Made by a program: the position numbers and the translations under genes. This document shows positions 10,364 through 16,540 of a stretch of DNA of 35,515 bases, in pieces; within the stretch, counting starts at the first letter, position 1; each line of letters starts with the position of its first letter. Origin of the DNA: Acidovorax sp. SUPP3334 (GTDB lineage: Bacteria; Pseudomonadota; Gammaproteobacteria; Burkholderiales; Burkholderiaceae_C). The stretch spans positions 1 to 35,515 of the forward strand of contig NZ_BQXQ01000045.1 in the NCBI RefSeq assembly GCF_030159055.1, given 5' to 3'. The notes under the pieces were generated by a model. It saw only the letters and a program-made list of their open reading frames with translations, made no database searches and was not told the DNA's origin.

Positions 10364-10391
10364 TTTAACAAATGGTTAATAAAAATAATAC
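10364..10391 (+). promoter_or_regulatory. Candidate promoter with operator-like inverted repeat upstream of the toxin-like gene
   Basis: TTTAAC (10364-10369) and TAATAC (10386-10391), 16 nt apart, resemble -35 and -10 elements in an unusually AT-rich patch. The inverted repeat TTAAC-AAATG-GTTAA (10365-10379) overlaps the -35 and spacer and could bind a regulator. The start codon is 75 nt further on, with AAGGGGGG as ribosome-binding site. Visual match only. Confidence 0.35.
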
Positions 10392-10465
10392 CTCTACAGT
10401 TAAATTCGAGCCGTTTCCCATTTAGCATTCGCCCCCAACAAAACACGATCTCAAGGGGGGATTGA

Positions 10466-11401
10466 ATGAGCGCAGAACTCGCGGCCACGTTCTTCAACGT
10501 CGGCTACGGACAGACCCTGGCCCAGTCCATGGACAAGAACCAGGTGGACGTGCTGGTGCTGACGCAGGGGCAGTACATGAGCATCCTGCAGGACAAGGCG
10601 AGGAACAACGCGGCGCTGGAATTCAACCTGCGCAAGATGCTGTCCCAGTCCACGTTCGGGCAGTACTGGCAGAAGACGTTCAGTCCGAATGCGGGTGAGC
10701 CTTGGGTCGGCCCGGTGGCGCAAGGGGCCAATGATGCGCTGGCCATCACCAAAACGCTGAACGCCATCGGTATGGCCGGCATTGGGACTTACATCAAGAC
10801 CACGGCAACGGGTACGTACATCATCATCAAAGGGTACTCGGCGCGGCGTAGCAGTGCGCTACAAGGCACGCGCTATCTGGCGACGCACCCAAAGATGCTG
10901 CAACTCGGCCTGGGCATGAAGAGCCTGCAAGGCATTGCCAAAGGTGGGTTCATGCTGGGCGTGGTGGTGTCCACAGGGATCGAACTGATGGACTTCATGT
11001 TCAATGACGAAAAGACCATGTATGACTTGGTCGGCGGGATCGGGGTGGAGGCGGTGAAGGGCGGCCTCGGCGCCCTGGTGGCTTACAGTGCTGCCGCTAT
11101 GGCAGGCGCCCTCACAAGCGCCGCGGTCACTCCACTGTTCGTCATGGCGATAGTTGCCGTGGGGACTGGATTCATCCTGAACAGCATGGACCGCGAATAC
11201 GGCATCAAGGAGAAAGTCATCTCCGCGCTCAAGGTACTTCCTGAACAGACAGCCCAAGGTTTTTATTACATCGACACCAACGCACAATCTTGGCAGCAGG
11301 CTTTGAGCGAAGCCTTCGAACAAAAGAAGGTAGAAGGCGGCCGTGCTATCGACCGTGGAGTGAAGGACTGGCTCTGTCGCATCACCTGCGTTCGGTATTG
11401 A
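10466..11401 (+). CDS. Putative membrane-acting (pore-forming-like) toxin/effector
   Basis: 311 aa, not assigned to a named family. Residues 1-100 look soluble and carry no signal peptide. Residues 101-155 contain a YIIIKGYSARR...LQGTRYLATHPKM block that I associate with uncharacterised secreted or effector-like proteins. Residues 158-240 are a long Gly/Ala-rich hydrophobic stretch (GFMLGVVVSTGIELMDFMF, then GGLGALVAYSAAAMAGALT and PLFVMAIVAVGTGFIL) that could form two or three membrane-inserting helices. Residues 241-260 read MDREYGIKEKVISALK. The C-terminus is DWLCRITCVRY. AAGGGGGG precedes ATG 10466. Seven paralogous small membrane proteins follow on the same strand, the first after 22 nt. 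The inference is an interbacterial toxin whose immunity genes have multiplied. No VgrG, PAAR or other delivery gene is nearby, so the export route is unknown. Confidence 0.55.
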   Translation: MSAELAATFFNVGYGQTLAQSMDKNQVDVLVLTQGQYMSILQDKARNNAALEFNLRKMLSQSTFGQYWQKTFSPNAGEPWVGPVAQGANDALAITKTLNAIGMAGIGTYIKTTATGTYIIIKGYSARRSSALQGTRYLATHPKMLQLGLGMKSLQGIAKGGFMLGVVVSTGIELMDFMFNDEKTMYDLVGGIGVEAVKGGLGALVAYSAAAMAGALTSAAVTPLFVMAIVAVGTGFILNSMDREYGIKEKVISALKVLPEQTAQGFYYIDTNAQSWQQALSEAFEQKKVEGGRAIDRGVKDWLCRITCVRY

Positions 11402-11423
11402 GGCTGGCCAAAACATCGAACCA

Positions 11424-11921
11424 ATGCAAGACATCCATCACATCCGCAAAACCATGCTGTGGGGCGCTCCGCTTTACTTAGCTATCACCGCCGGCTGCCT
11501 TTTTGTAGTGTTTCATGAACTGATTCCAACATTGAATGCGATCGCTTCGAGAGCACCTGCGGTGCGAATCGCGCCCGCCGCACAGTTGGCTCCTTTCATC
11601 GCCACGTTTTGTCTTATCGGTGTCTTGCTGGGAATGATGCGTTCGGTGCCTGCAAGTGAACGACTGATCCAAAAGTTCGAGCGCGCATTCAACATCGCGG
11701 TGTGGATCGGAATGATTGCGTTGCTTTTGATTCCAGTGACTTCCGTGACGCAACGCTTTTATATGCCCAGTGTTGGTTATTCAATGTGTTCAGAACTGCA
11801 GGGCAACCCCACCATGTGGTTCACAGATTGGGTCCGCGATCCCAGTTGGTGCGTCAGAGGCAAGAGCTTGGAATGGGTGAACGAGCAGGCGCGTGAGGCC
11901 CTTCCTCGCACAGCGCCATAG
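11424..11921 (+). CDS. Array member 1: small three-helix membrane protein, putative immunity protein
   Basis: 165 aa. Predicted helices lie at about 11-31, 54-72 and 90-107, with a cytoplasmic Arg-rich N-terminus (MQDIHHIRK) and a C-terminal tail that should face the periplasm. The tail carries the array signature: MPSVGYSMC, then MWFTDWVRDPSWC and GKSLEWVNEQA. Cys122 and Cys143 (C-x20-C) are conserved in all complete members and could form a disulfide. The gene starts 22 nt after the toxin-like gene and is probably co-transcribed with it, as expected for the cognate immunity gene. The ribosome-binding site is weak. The 3-TM plus GYxxC...C layout recalls DUF1240 proteins, but I could not confirm membership. 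Confidence 0.75.
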   Translation: MQDIHHIRKTMLWGAPLYLAITAGCLFVVFHELIPTLNAIASRAPAVRIAPAAQLAPFIATFCLIGVLLGMMRSVPASERLIQKFERAFNIAVWIGMIALLLIPVTSVTQRFYMPSVGYSMCSELQGNPTMWFTDWVRDPSWCVRGKSLEWVNEQAREALPRTAP

Positions 11922-11947
11922 AGGCGGATGCGACAACGTCACAACAT

Positions 11948-11967
11948 TTGCTATAAAAAAATAGCAA
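11948..11967. repeat. TTGCTAT-type intergenic palindrome, copy 2
   Basis: TTGCTATAAAAAAATAGCAA forms a 7-bp stem (TTGCTAT/ATAGCAA) with an A-rich loop. It lies 26 nt beyond array gene 1 and may act as a terminator, or as attenuation between the toxin/first immunity gene and the rest of the array. Confidence 0.65.
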
Positions 11968-12139
11968 CGTGCGTTTGCACTGACTGCGGTACCGACTGAT
12001 TTTGCTGCGTCTACCTGCATCGAATTGACGGATTCATTCCGTGTTTAACGACGTGAAAACCATGACCTAGTGGGCGGGAAAAGTCGGCGAATGACATGCC
12101 GCCGATACTGATTTCGTCTCTCCTTCAATGAGATAACCC

Positions 12140-12640
12140 ATGAATAAGACCCGTCAGATCAGAAAGGCATTGGTGTGGGGCCTGCCTCTGTGCCTGTCTA
12201 TGGCGTTTCTATTTGGATGGCTCATTCTTGATAGCGTCATACCGCCGATCAAGCAAATGATCTTTTCGATGCCTGTCATTCGGATCAGGCCCACGGCACT
12301 GCTGGCGCCTTTCGCGCTGTTGATTTCGTTGGTTCTCCCATTGGGCCTAGTGCTCAAAGCTATCCTTTATGAAGGCGTCTGGGTGAAGAGGTTGGAAGCC
12401 CTGTTTAACTTCTTGGTGTTTTTAAGCATGGGCGTTTTGTGCTTGATCATTAGCACCTCTGCACTTGTCCAAAGTCGATGGATGCCGCAGTTGGGTTACG
12501 TCCAATGCGATCAGCTTCAAGATCAACCTTCTGTCTGGTTTACCGACTGGGTGCGCAATCCCGACTGGTGCGTCAAAGGCAAGAGCCTGGAGTGGGTGAA
12601 CGAGCAGGCGAACTCAGCCGTTCCTCATGGTTCACCATAG
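12140..12640 (+). CDS. Array member 2: small three-helix membrane protein, putative immunity protein
   Basis: 166 aa. MNKTRQIRKALVWGLPLCLS starts helix 1. Two further hydrophobic segments lie at about 54-74 and 89-108. The tail contains LGYVQCDQLQ, VWFTDWVRNPDWC and GKSLEWVNEQANSAVPHGSP, with Cys123 and Cys144. The membrane part differs strongly from member 1, while the last ~45 residues are nearly the same, so specificity probably lies in the first 115 residues. Its last 75 nt and 3' flank are repeated at member 6. A 218-nt gap separates it from member 1, the longest in the array, so it may have its own promoter. Confidence 0.75.
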   Translation: MNKTRQIRKALVWGLPLCLSMAFLFGWLILDSVIPPIKQMIFSMPVIRIRPTALLAPFALLISLVLPLGLVLKAILYEGVWVKRLEALFNFLVFLSMGVLCLIISTSALVQSRWMPQLGYVQCDQLQDQPSVWFTDWVRNPDWCVKGKSLEWVNEQANSAVPHGSP

Positions 12641-13157
12641 ATGCGCTCGCTGCCACACCGGAAAATTGCTATCAATTAAATAGCTACATGCCGGCACATT
12701 GATTGCGCCACGGCCCAATTCATACCCGAAGAGTGGCAGCGCCCAGAAGCGTTTGAGCGGCGTGCGCACCCCTCGACAAAAATGGTAGATCTCAAAAAAG
12801 TCAGAAAAGCTTTGGTATGGGGCCTCCCGCTCTTTATCGGGGTCGGCGCGAGTTGCTTGTGGGTGGTATCACACGGAATCATTCCAACGATTGAAGCCAT
12901 CGCGTCACAAGCCCCAGTCGTGCGGATAGCGCCTGCTTCCCAAGTCACGCCGTTTGTCGCTGTCTTCAGCATGCTGGGGGCGTTGATCGGCAGCATGCGC
13001 GCCATTCCCATCAGTGACAGAGCTATCCATCCGTTCGAGTGCGCTTTCAAGGTCACCGTGCTTTTGGGCATGGCCGCGATGGTGTTGATTCCTGTCAGCG
13101 CTGTAGTCCAGCGCTTCTACATGCCCAACATCGGTTACTCGATATGTTCGGAACTAG
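12566..13157 (+). repeat. Segmental duplication in the array, copy A
   Basis: From the last 75 nt of array gene 2, through the intergenic palindrome, to codon ~125 of gene 3, this ~590-nt segment recurs at 14914-15503 with only scattered substitutions and a 2-nt indel (CCACACCGG versus CCACCGG). Copy B ends exactly at the IS630 insertion, so the original duplication may have been longer. Confidence 0.9.
12666..12686. repeat. TTGCTAT-type intergenic palindrome, copy 3
   Basis: TTGCTATCAATTAAATAGCT plus A, 25 nt downstream of array gene 2. It is duplicated together with the segment at 15012. Confidence 0.6.
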
Positions 13158-13270
13158 AAGGCCACCCCACCATGTGGTTCACGGACTGGGTGCGTGATCC
13201 CACTTGGTGCGTCAGAGGCCAGAGCTTGGAGTGGGTGAACGAGCAGGCGCGCACTTCAGTAAGAAATTGA
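12782..13270 (+). CDS. Array member 3: small three-helix membrane protein, putative immunity protein
   Basis: 162 aa. MVDLKKVRKALVWGLPLFIG opens helix 1, helices 2 and 3 follow in the same positions as in members 1 and 2, and the tail is IGYSICSELE, MWFTDWVRDPTWC and GQSLEWVNEQARTSVRN. It is closest to member 1 in sequence and nearly identical to the truncated member 7 over the shared part. No clear Shine-Dalgarno sequence precedes ATG 12782 (ACCCCTCGACAAAA). The reading frame stays open about 95 nt upstream without a start codon. A toxin-tip relic begins 6 nt after its stop. Confidence 0.75.
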   Translation: MVDLKKVRKALVWGLPLFIGVGASCLWVVSHGIIPTIEAIASQAPVVRIAPASQVTPFVAVFSMLGALIGSMRAIPISDRAIHPFECAFKVTVLLGMAAMVLIPVSAVVQRFYMPNIGYSICSELEGHPTMWFTDWVRDPTWCVRGQSLEWVNEQARTSVRN

Positions 13271-13275
13271 AAGCA

Positions 13276-13335
13276 GACAGGAACCTCGACAACGGATTTA
13301 GAGATTGGCTCTGCCCGATTTGCCGGAGATATTGA
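13276..13335 (+). pseudogene. Relic of a toxin C-terminus (tip A)
   Basis: Read in frame, this stretch gives DRNLDNGFRDWLCPICRRY and a TGA. The toxin-like protein ends RAIDRGVKDWLCRITCVRY and a stop. The match R..D.G..DWLC.I.C.RY, including the stop position, is far beyond what short intergenic DNA should show. The relic has no start and lies between array genes 3 and 4; the TGA is one base before ATG 13337. It indicates that a second, different toxin gene or toxin 3' module once preceded array gene 4. Confidence 0.65.
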
Positions 13336-13336
13336 A

Positions 13337-13852
13337 ATGACAGCAAACGCTGCTGAACTCGCCCGCATCAGAAAGATATTGCCTCTCGGCATTCCGGTCT
13401 CGATGATGCTTTTCGCGCTTGCATGGTTTTTCACGTTCGCACTGATTCCTGAACTCGTCCAAGAACTGCAACTGGCTGCGCCGGTGATACGTATTTGGCC
13501 GGGGATCACTCTTGGCCCGACGCTGTTGCCCTTAGCGCTGATGATGATCGTTATCCCGCCGATGAAAGCCATCCCCATTGGCAAGGGTTTAACCGACCGC
13601 GCAGCCACCTGGATCAACGTGCTGCTCGTCATCAACTTCCTTGCCATGCTGTTGATGCTGACCACATCGGCATTCTTGCAAGGCTATTTCATGCCCAAGA
13701 AGGGCTATATCAGATGCACGGAACTCAAGGACCACTCCTATATTTGGTTCAGCGATTGGGTACGTAACCCTGCCTGGTGCGTTAAAGGCAAAAGTCTGGA
13801 GTGGGTGAACGAGCAGGCAAGAAATGCTGAGTCTCACCCCCCGTCGCAATAG
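13337..13852 (+). CDS. Array member 4: small three-helix membrane protein, putative immunity protein
   Basis: 171 aa. MTANAAELARIRKILPLGIP starts it, followed by three hydrophobic segments (about 15-37, 56-75 and 92-112). The tail is KGYIRCTELK, IWFSDWVRNPAWC and GKSLEWVNEQARNAESHP. GGAG lies 8 nt upstream, inside the toxin-tip relic, so translation could once have been coupled to that toxin. It groups with member 6 by the ELxRIRK or EAVHIRK opening and the IRIWP/VRIWP loop. It keeps both conserved cysteines. Confidence 0.75.
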   Translation: MTANAAELARIRKILPLGIPVSMMLFALAWFFTFALIPELVQELQLAAPVIRIWPGITLGPTLLPLALMMIVIPPMKAIPIGKGLTDRAATWINVLLVINFLAMLLMLTTSAFLQGYFMPKKGYIRCTELKDHSYIWFSDWVRNPAWCVKGKSLEWVNEQARNAESHPPSQ

Positions 13853-13916
13853 GGCTTGGCCTCGTTTCGATGCTGCTTCAGAGACCAATAGTGCATGAAG
13901 TCCATACGCCGGATTT

Positions 13917-14408
13917 ATGAAAGATGTCGCTGCAGTTCGGAATTTTCTTCCACAGATCTACGCAGTCTTTCTGGTGACCGCGGTGCTTTGCTACCTCACT
14001 TCGTTCGGCGGCTTTTTTGAGCAGTGGAACGGGCTCGCTCGCAAGGCTCCTGTGGTCCGGTTTACAACGTTCTCCGTGCTTACCGTTTTCTTGGCCGTGA
14101 TCGTTGCACTGTTGACCATCACGCTCTCAGCCAAGGCAGTTCCTTGCAATGAACGGCTAACAGGAGCTCTGATGCGAGTCCTGAATGTGCTGGCCTTCGT
14201 GAGCTTCGGTGTGATGGTCGTATTCGCGCTGGCATCCGCGCCACTGCAAAGGCACTATTTGCCACAACTGGGTTACTCCACTTGCAACGCGTTGAAAGGG
14301 AATCCGTCGGTCTGGTTCACGGACTGGGTGCGCAATCCCGACTGGTGCGTCAAAAGCAAGAGCCTGGAGTGGGTGAACGAGCAGGCCCGCAATGCAGAAA
14401 AAAACTGA
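13917..14408 (+). CDS. Array member 5: small three-helix membrane protein, putative immunity protein
   Basis: 163 aa. MKDVAAVRNFLPQIYAVFLV is followed by helices at about 12-35, 55-75 and 88-108. The tail reads LGYSTCNALK, VWFTDWVRNPDWC and KSLEWVNEQARNAEKN. The loop between helices 1 and 2 (RKAPVVRF) keeps the APVVR motif of the array. Helix sequences are the most divergent of the set. A 64-nt spacer separates it from member 4, with only a poor ribosome-binding site. Toxin-tip relic B begins 6 nt after its stop. Confidence 0.75.
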   Translation: MKDVAAVRNFLPQIYAVFLVTAVLCYLTSFGGFFEQWNGLARKAPVVRFTTFSVLTVFLAVIVALLTITLSAKAVPCNERLTGALMRVLNVLAFVSFGVMVVFALASAPLQRHYLPQLGYSTCNALKGNPSVWFTDWVRNPDWCVKSKSLEWVNEQARNAEKN

Positions 14409-14414
14409 AGGGAT

Positions 14415-14474
14415 GACAGGAACATCGATAGCAGTCTCTGAGGCGAGCGCAGGCAGAACTGCCAGAAATACTGA
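14415..14474 (+). pseudogene. Relic of a toxin C-terminus (tip B), degenerate
   Basis: This stretch aligns without gaps to tip A; both run 61 nt from GACAGGAAC to the next ATG, and about two thirds of the bases agree by eye. In the matching frame it reads DRNIDSSL, an internal stop, then GERRQNCQKY and TGA, one base before the ATG of array gene 6. The internal stop and the loss of DWLC show further decay. It marks the same toxin-end/immunity-start junction as tip A. Confidence 0.45.
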
Positions 14475-14475
14475 G

Positions 14476-14988
14476 ATGAAAGCAAGCGCTGATGAGGCAG
14501 TCCACATCAGGAAGACCTTGCTGTTTGCGATTCCCGCAACAGTGCTCATGTTGGGCCTGTGTTGCTACTTCACTTTTTGGGCAATCCCCGACTTGGTGAA
14601 CGCGCTGCGCGAGTCCGCACCCGTGGTTCGCATCTGGCCGGTCCTCATGCTTGCGCCGGCCATGCTGCCCCTCGCATTTCTTACCTTGATTCTTCTGCCC
14701 ATGAAGGGCATGCAAGTGGGCGAGCGCATCGTGGCGAGGTCCACACGATGGATCAATGTGCTGGTCGTGCTGAATGGCATTTCGTTGCTGCTGATGGCCT
14801 CCACCTCGACGCTGCTGCAAAGCCATTTCTTACCTCCGATGGGCTATGAGAAATGCGCCGATTTGAAGGGACAGCCCTCGCTCTGGTTCACGGACTGGGT
14901 GCGCGATCCTGCTTGGTGCGTCAAAGGCAAGAGCCTGGAGTGGGTGAACGAGCAGGCGAACTCAGCCGTTCCTCATGGTTCACCATAG
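14476..14988 (+). CDS. Array member 6: small three-helix membrane protein, putative immunity protein
   Basis: 170 aa from ATG 14476. The longer open frame from 14392 overlaps member 5 and runs through the toxin-tip relic, so it is not used. MKASADEAVHIRKTLLFAIP opens helix 1, and the three-helix pattern and the VVRIWP loop match member 4. The tail is MGYEKCADLK, LWFTDWVRDPAWC and GKSLEWVNEQANSAVPHGSP, whose end is identical to that of member 2. The gene is therefore a mosaic: a member-4-like body joined to a member-2-like 3' end, as recombination in the conserved tail would produce. Confidence 0.75.
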   Translation: MKASADEAVHIRKTLLFAIPATVLMLGLCCYFTFWAIPDLVNALRESAPVVRIWPVLMLAPAMLPLAFLTLILLPMKGMQVGERIVARSTRWINVLVVLNGISLLLMASTSTLLQSHFLPPMGYEKCADLKGQPSLWFTDWVRDPAWCVKGKSLEWVNEQANSAVPHGSP

Positions 14989-15503
14989 ATGCACTCGCTG
15001 CCACCGGAAAATTGCTATCAATTAAATAGCTACATACCGGCACATTGATTGCGCCACGGCCCAATTCATACCCGAAGAGTGGCAGCGCCCAGAAGCGTTT
15101 GAGCGGCGTGCGCACCCCTCGACAAAAATGGTATATCTCAAAAAAGTCAGAAAAGCTTTGGTATGGGGCCTCCCGCTCTTTATCGGGGTCGGCGCGAGTT
15201 GCTTGTGGGCGGTATCGCACGGCATCATTCCAACGATTGAAGCCATCGCGTCACAAGCCCCAGTCGTGCGGATAGCGCCTGCTTTACAAGTCACGCCATT
15301 TGTCGCTGTCTTCAGCATGCTAGGGGCGTTGATCGGCAGCATGCGCGCCATTCCCATCAGTGACAGAGCTATCCATCCGTTCGAGTGCGCTTTCAAGGTC
15401 ACCGTGCTTTTGGGCATGGCCGCGATGGTGTTGATTCCTGTCACCGCTGTAGTCCAGCGCTTCTACATGCCCAACATCGGTTACTCGATATGTTCGGAAC
15501 TAG
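14914..15503 (+). repeat. Segmental duplication in the array, copy B
   Basis: Second copy of 12566-13157, covering the 3' end of gene 6, the intergenic palindrome and gene 7 up to its IS630 breakpoint. The few differences include GTGGTATCACACGG versus GCGGTATCGCACGG, which suggests a recent duplication or gene conversion. Confidence 0.9.
15012..15032. repeat. TTGCTAT-type intergenic palindrome, copy 4
   Basis: Same sequence as copy 3, 23 nt after array gene 6. It is part of the segmental duplication. Confidence 0.6.
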
Positions 15504-15526
15504 TGTTCTGTCCCGCTGATAAGTGA
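15128..15526 (+). pseudogene. Array member 7: immunity-like membrane protein truncated by IS630
   Basis: MVYLKKVRKALVWGLPLFIG begins a near copy of member 3. All three helices are intact up to NIGYSICSEL. At 15501-15503 the IS630-type element interrupts the gene, and translation would add only VFCPADK before a stop. The conserved tail with the second cysteine and WFTDWV is lost, and it does not resume on the far side of the element (16155 onward), so insertion was followed or accompanied by loss of the 3' part. Confidence 0.85.
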
Positions 15527-16080
15527 GCAAAGTCGATGCAGCTTTTCGAGCATCGAATCCGCGGTGGCGGTCCACCTGAAGGGTTGGCAGTTGGCGTTGT
15601 AGGCGGTGACGAAGTGGTCGATGCGTTGGACGAGTTGCTTGACGCTGGTGAATGATCCCCGGCGAATGGCCTTGTCCGTGAGTAGCGTGCGACGCTGGAC
15701 TTGGAGATGCCCGTCTCGGCGGCCACCGTACGCACGCTCCAGTGCGTGGAGCCATCGGCCGGCTTGGTGTGCAGCGTCGTATTGATCAACCTTGCCACGC
15801 GCTCGTCGTCGATGGTGCGCGGCTTGCCGGGGCGAACGTCGTCGTACAGCCCAGGGATGCGTCGCTCGATGAACCGGGCGCGCCACTTGCCGACCGTGGC
15901 ATTGGTCAGCTTCAGTCTCTCAGCAATGGCGTTGTTGGGCTCACCATCGGCACTGCTCAGAACGATGCGAGCCCGATTGCTCAGCGCAGCAGGCAGCGAG
16001 CGGCTGCGGGCAAAGGATTGAAGCTGCGATCGCTCCTCGTCAGAGAGCGCCAACTCGACCTTCGGTCTGCCCATTCTCAT
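15500..16080 (-). pseudogene. IS630-family transposase, catalytic core deleted
   Basis: From ATG 16080 the protein reads MRMGRPKVELALSDEERSQL, a helix-turn-helix region (AIAERLKLTNATVGKWRARF), RRIPGLYDDVRPGKPRTIDD and ETGISKSSVARY, as in IS630-family transposases. Immediately afterwards, in another frame, comes the C-terminal piece LLTDKAIRRGSFTSVKQLVQ, RIDHFVTAYNANCQPFRWTA and LHRLCSLISGTEH. The DDE catalytic section between them, normally about 150 residues, is missing and the join shifts the frame. The deletion probably arose between short CTAC/CTACTC repeats near 15690. The protein cannot be active. Confidence 0.85.
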
Positions 16081-16152
16081 CGCGGTATCTCCGGTTCCAA
16101 CATACCTCAATGGCATGCACGATTAATGCCAGAAAATAACGGGACGGGACAC
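15503..16152 (-). mobile_element. Internally deleted IS630-family element (about 650 bp)
   Basis: The ends are related inverted repeats: GTGTTCTGTCCCG at the left and, on the other strand, GTGTCCCGTCCCG at the right. TA dinucleotides flank both sides (15501-15502 and 16153-16154), the standard IS630 target duplication. It is a MITE-like non-autonomous derivative that could move only with a transposase supplied elsewhere. It lies inside array gene 7. Confidence 0.8.
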
Positions 16153-16197
16153 TAGCGTTGTGTCGCAAAGCCGCATATCTCGCAATGCCTTCGCCTG

Positions 16198-16213
16198 AAC
16201 GTATATACACGTT
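16198..16213 (+). promoter_or_regulatory. Candidate operator/-10 region of the toxin-antitoxin operon
   Basis: The inverted repeat AACGT-ATATAC-ACGTT overlaps a TATATA -10-like hexamer and lies 27 nt before the toxin ATG. Type II antitoxins of the ribbon-helix-helix type usually repress from such sites. Visual evidence only. Confidence 0.35.
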
Positions 16214-16240
16214 GGCTAAATTGACGTTAGTATCAAACCT

Positions 16241-16540
16241 ATGAAGAACCTAAAAATCTCTCCAGCCACGCTTGATAAGCTAGGTCACAAGCATCAAGTA
16301 ACGCTTAGAGAGGTTGAGCAAAGTTTCGAAAACATCGACGGCCCGTTGCTTATTGACAACAGGGAGGATCACAGGACTGATCCTCCTACGCTGTGGTTTC
16401 TAAGCCATACGAACGCCGGACGATTGCTGAAGATCGCGTATATACAACGTGGTTTGGAAATTCATCTGAGGACATGCTACGAACCCAACCCAACCGAGAT
16501 CAGCATCTATACCAGTCACATTAAACGGAGAGTCAAATGA
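16241..16540 (+). CDS. BrnT-like toxin of a type II toxin-antitoxin pair
   Basis: 99 aa. The pattern KHQVTLREVEQSFEN, DNREDHRTDPPTLWFLSHTN, GRLLKIAYIQRG and LRTCYEPNPTEISIY matches a widespread group of small proteins sometimes mislabelled 'ADP-ribosyl-(dinitrogen reductase) hydrolase'. Fold and gene order resemble BrnT, an RNase-type toxin. Its last four bases overlap the antitoxin start (ATGA), so the pair is translationally coupled, toxin first, as in brnTA. RNase activity is inferred from family resemblance. The gene has markedly lower GC than the chromosomal core, consistent with acquisition. Confidence 0.65.
   Translation: MKNLKISPATLDKLGHKHQVTLREVEQSFENIDGPLLIDNREDHRTDPPTLWFLSHTNAGRLLKIAYIQRGLEIHLRTCYEPNPTEISIYTSHIKRRVK

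Noticed and set aside
11388-11869. Similarity between the toxin tip DWLCRITCVRY and the immunity tail DWVRDPSWCVRG
   Set aside because: Only a few residues agree and the spacing differs; W and C clustering alone could explain it, so I do not claim common origin or mimicry.
13853-13916. Possible third toxin-tip relic before array gene 5
   Set aside because: CGCCGGATTTATGA resembles the last bases of tip A, but no wider match or stop at the right place is seen.
14392-14475. 28-codon upstream extension of array gene 6
   Set aside because: It overlaps gene 5 and reads the toxin-tip relic in another frame. ATG 14476 matches the start of gene 4.
11424-15526. Assignment of the array to DUF1240
   Set aside because: The three-helix plus GYxxC...C layout is reminiscent, but I cannot verify the match without a profile search, so no family name is given.
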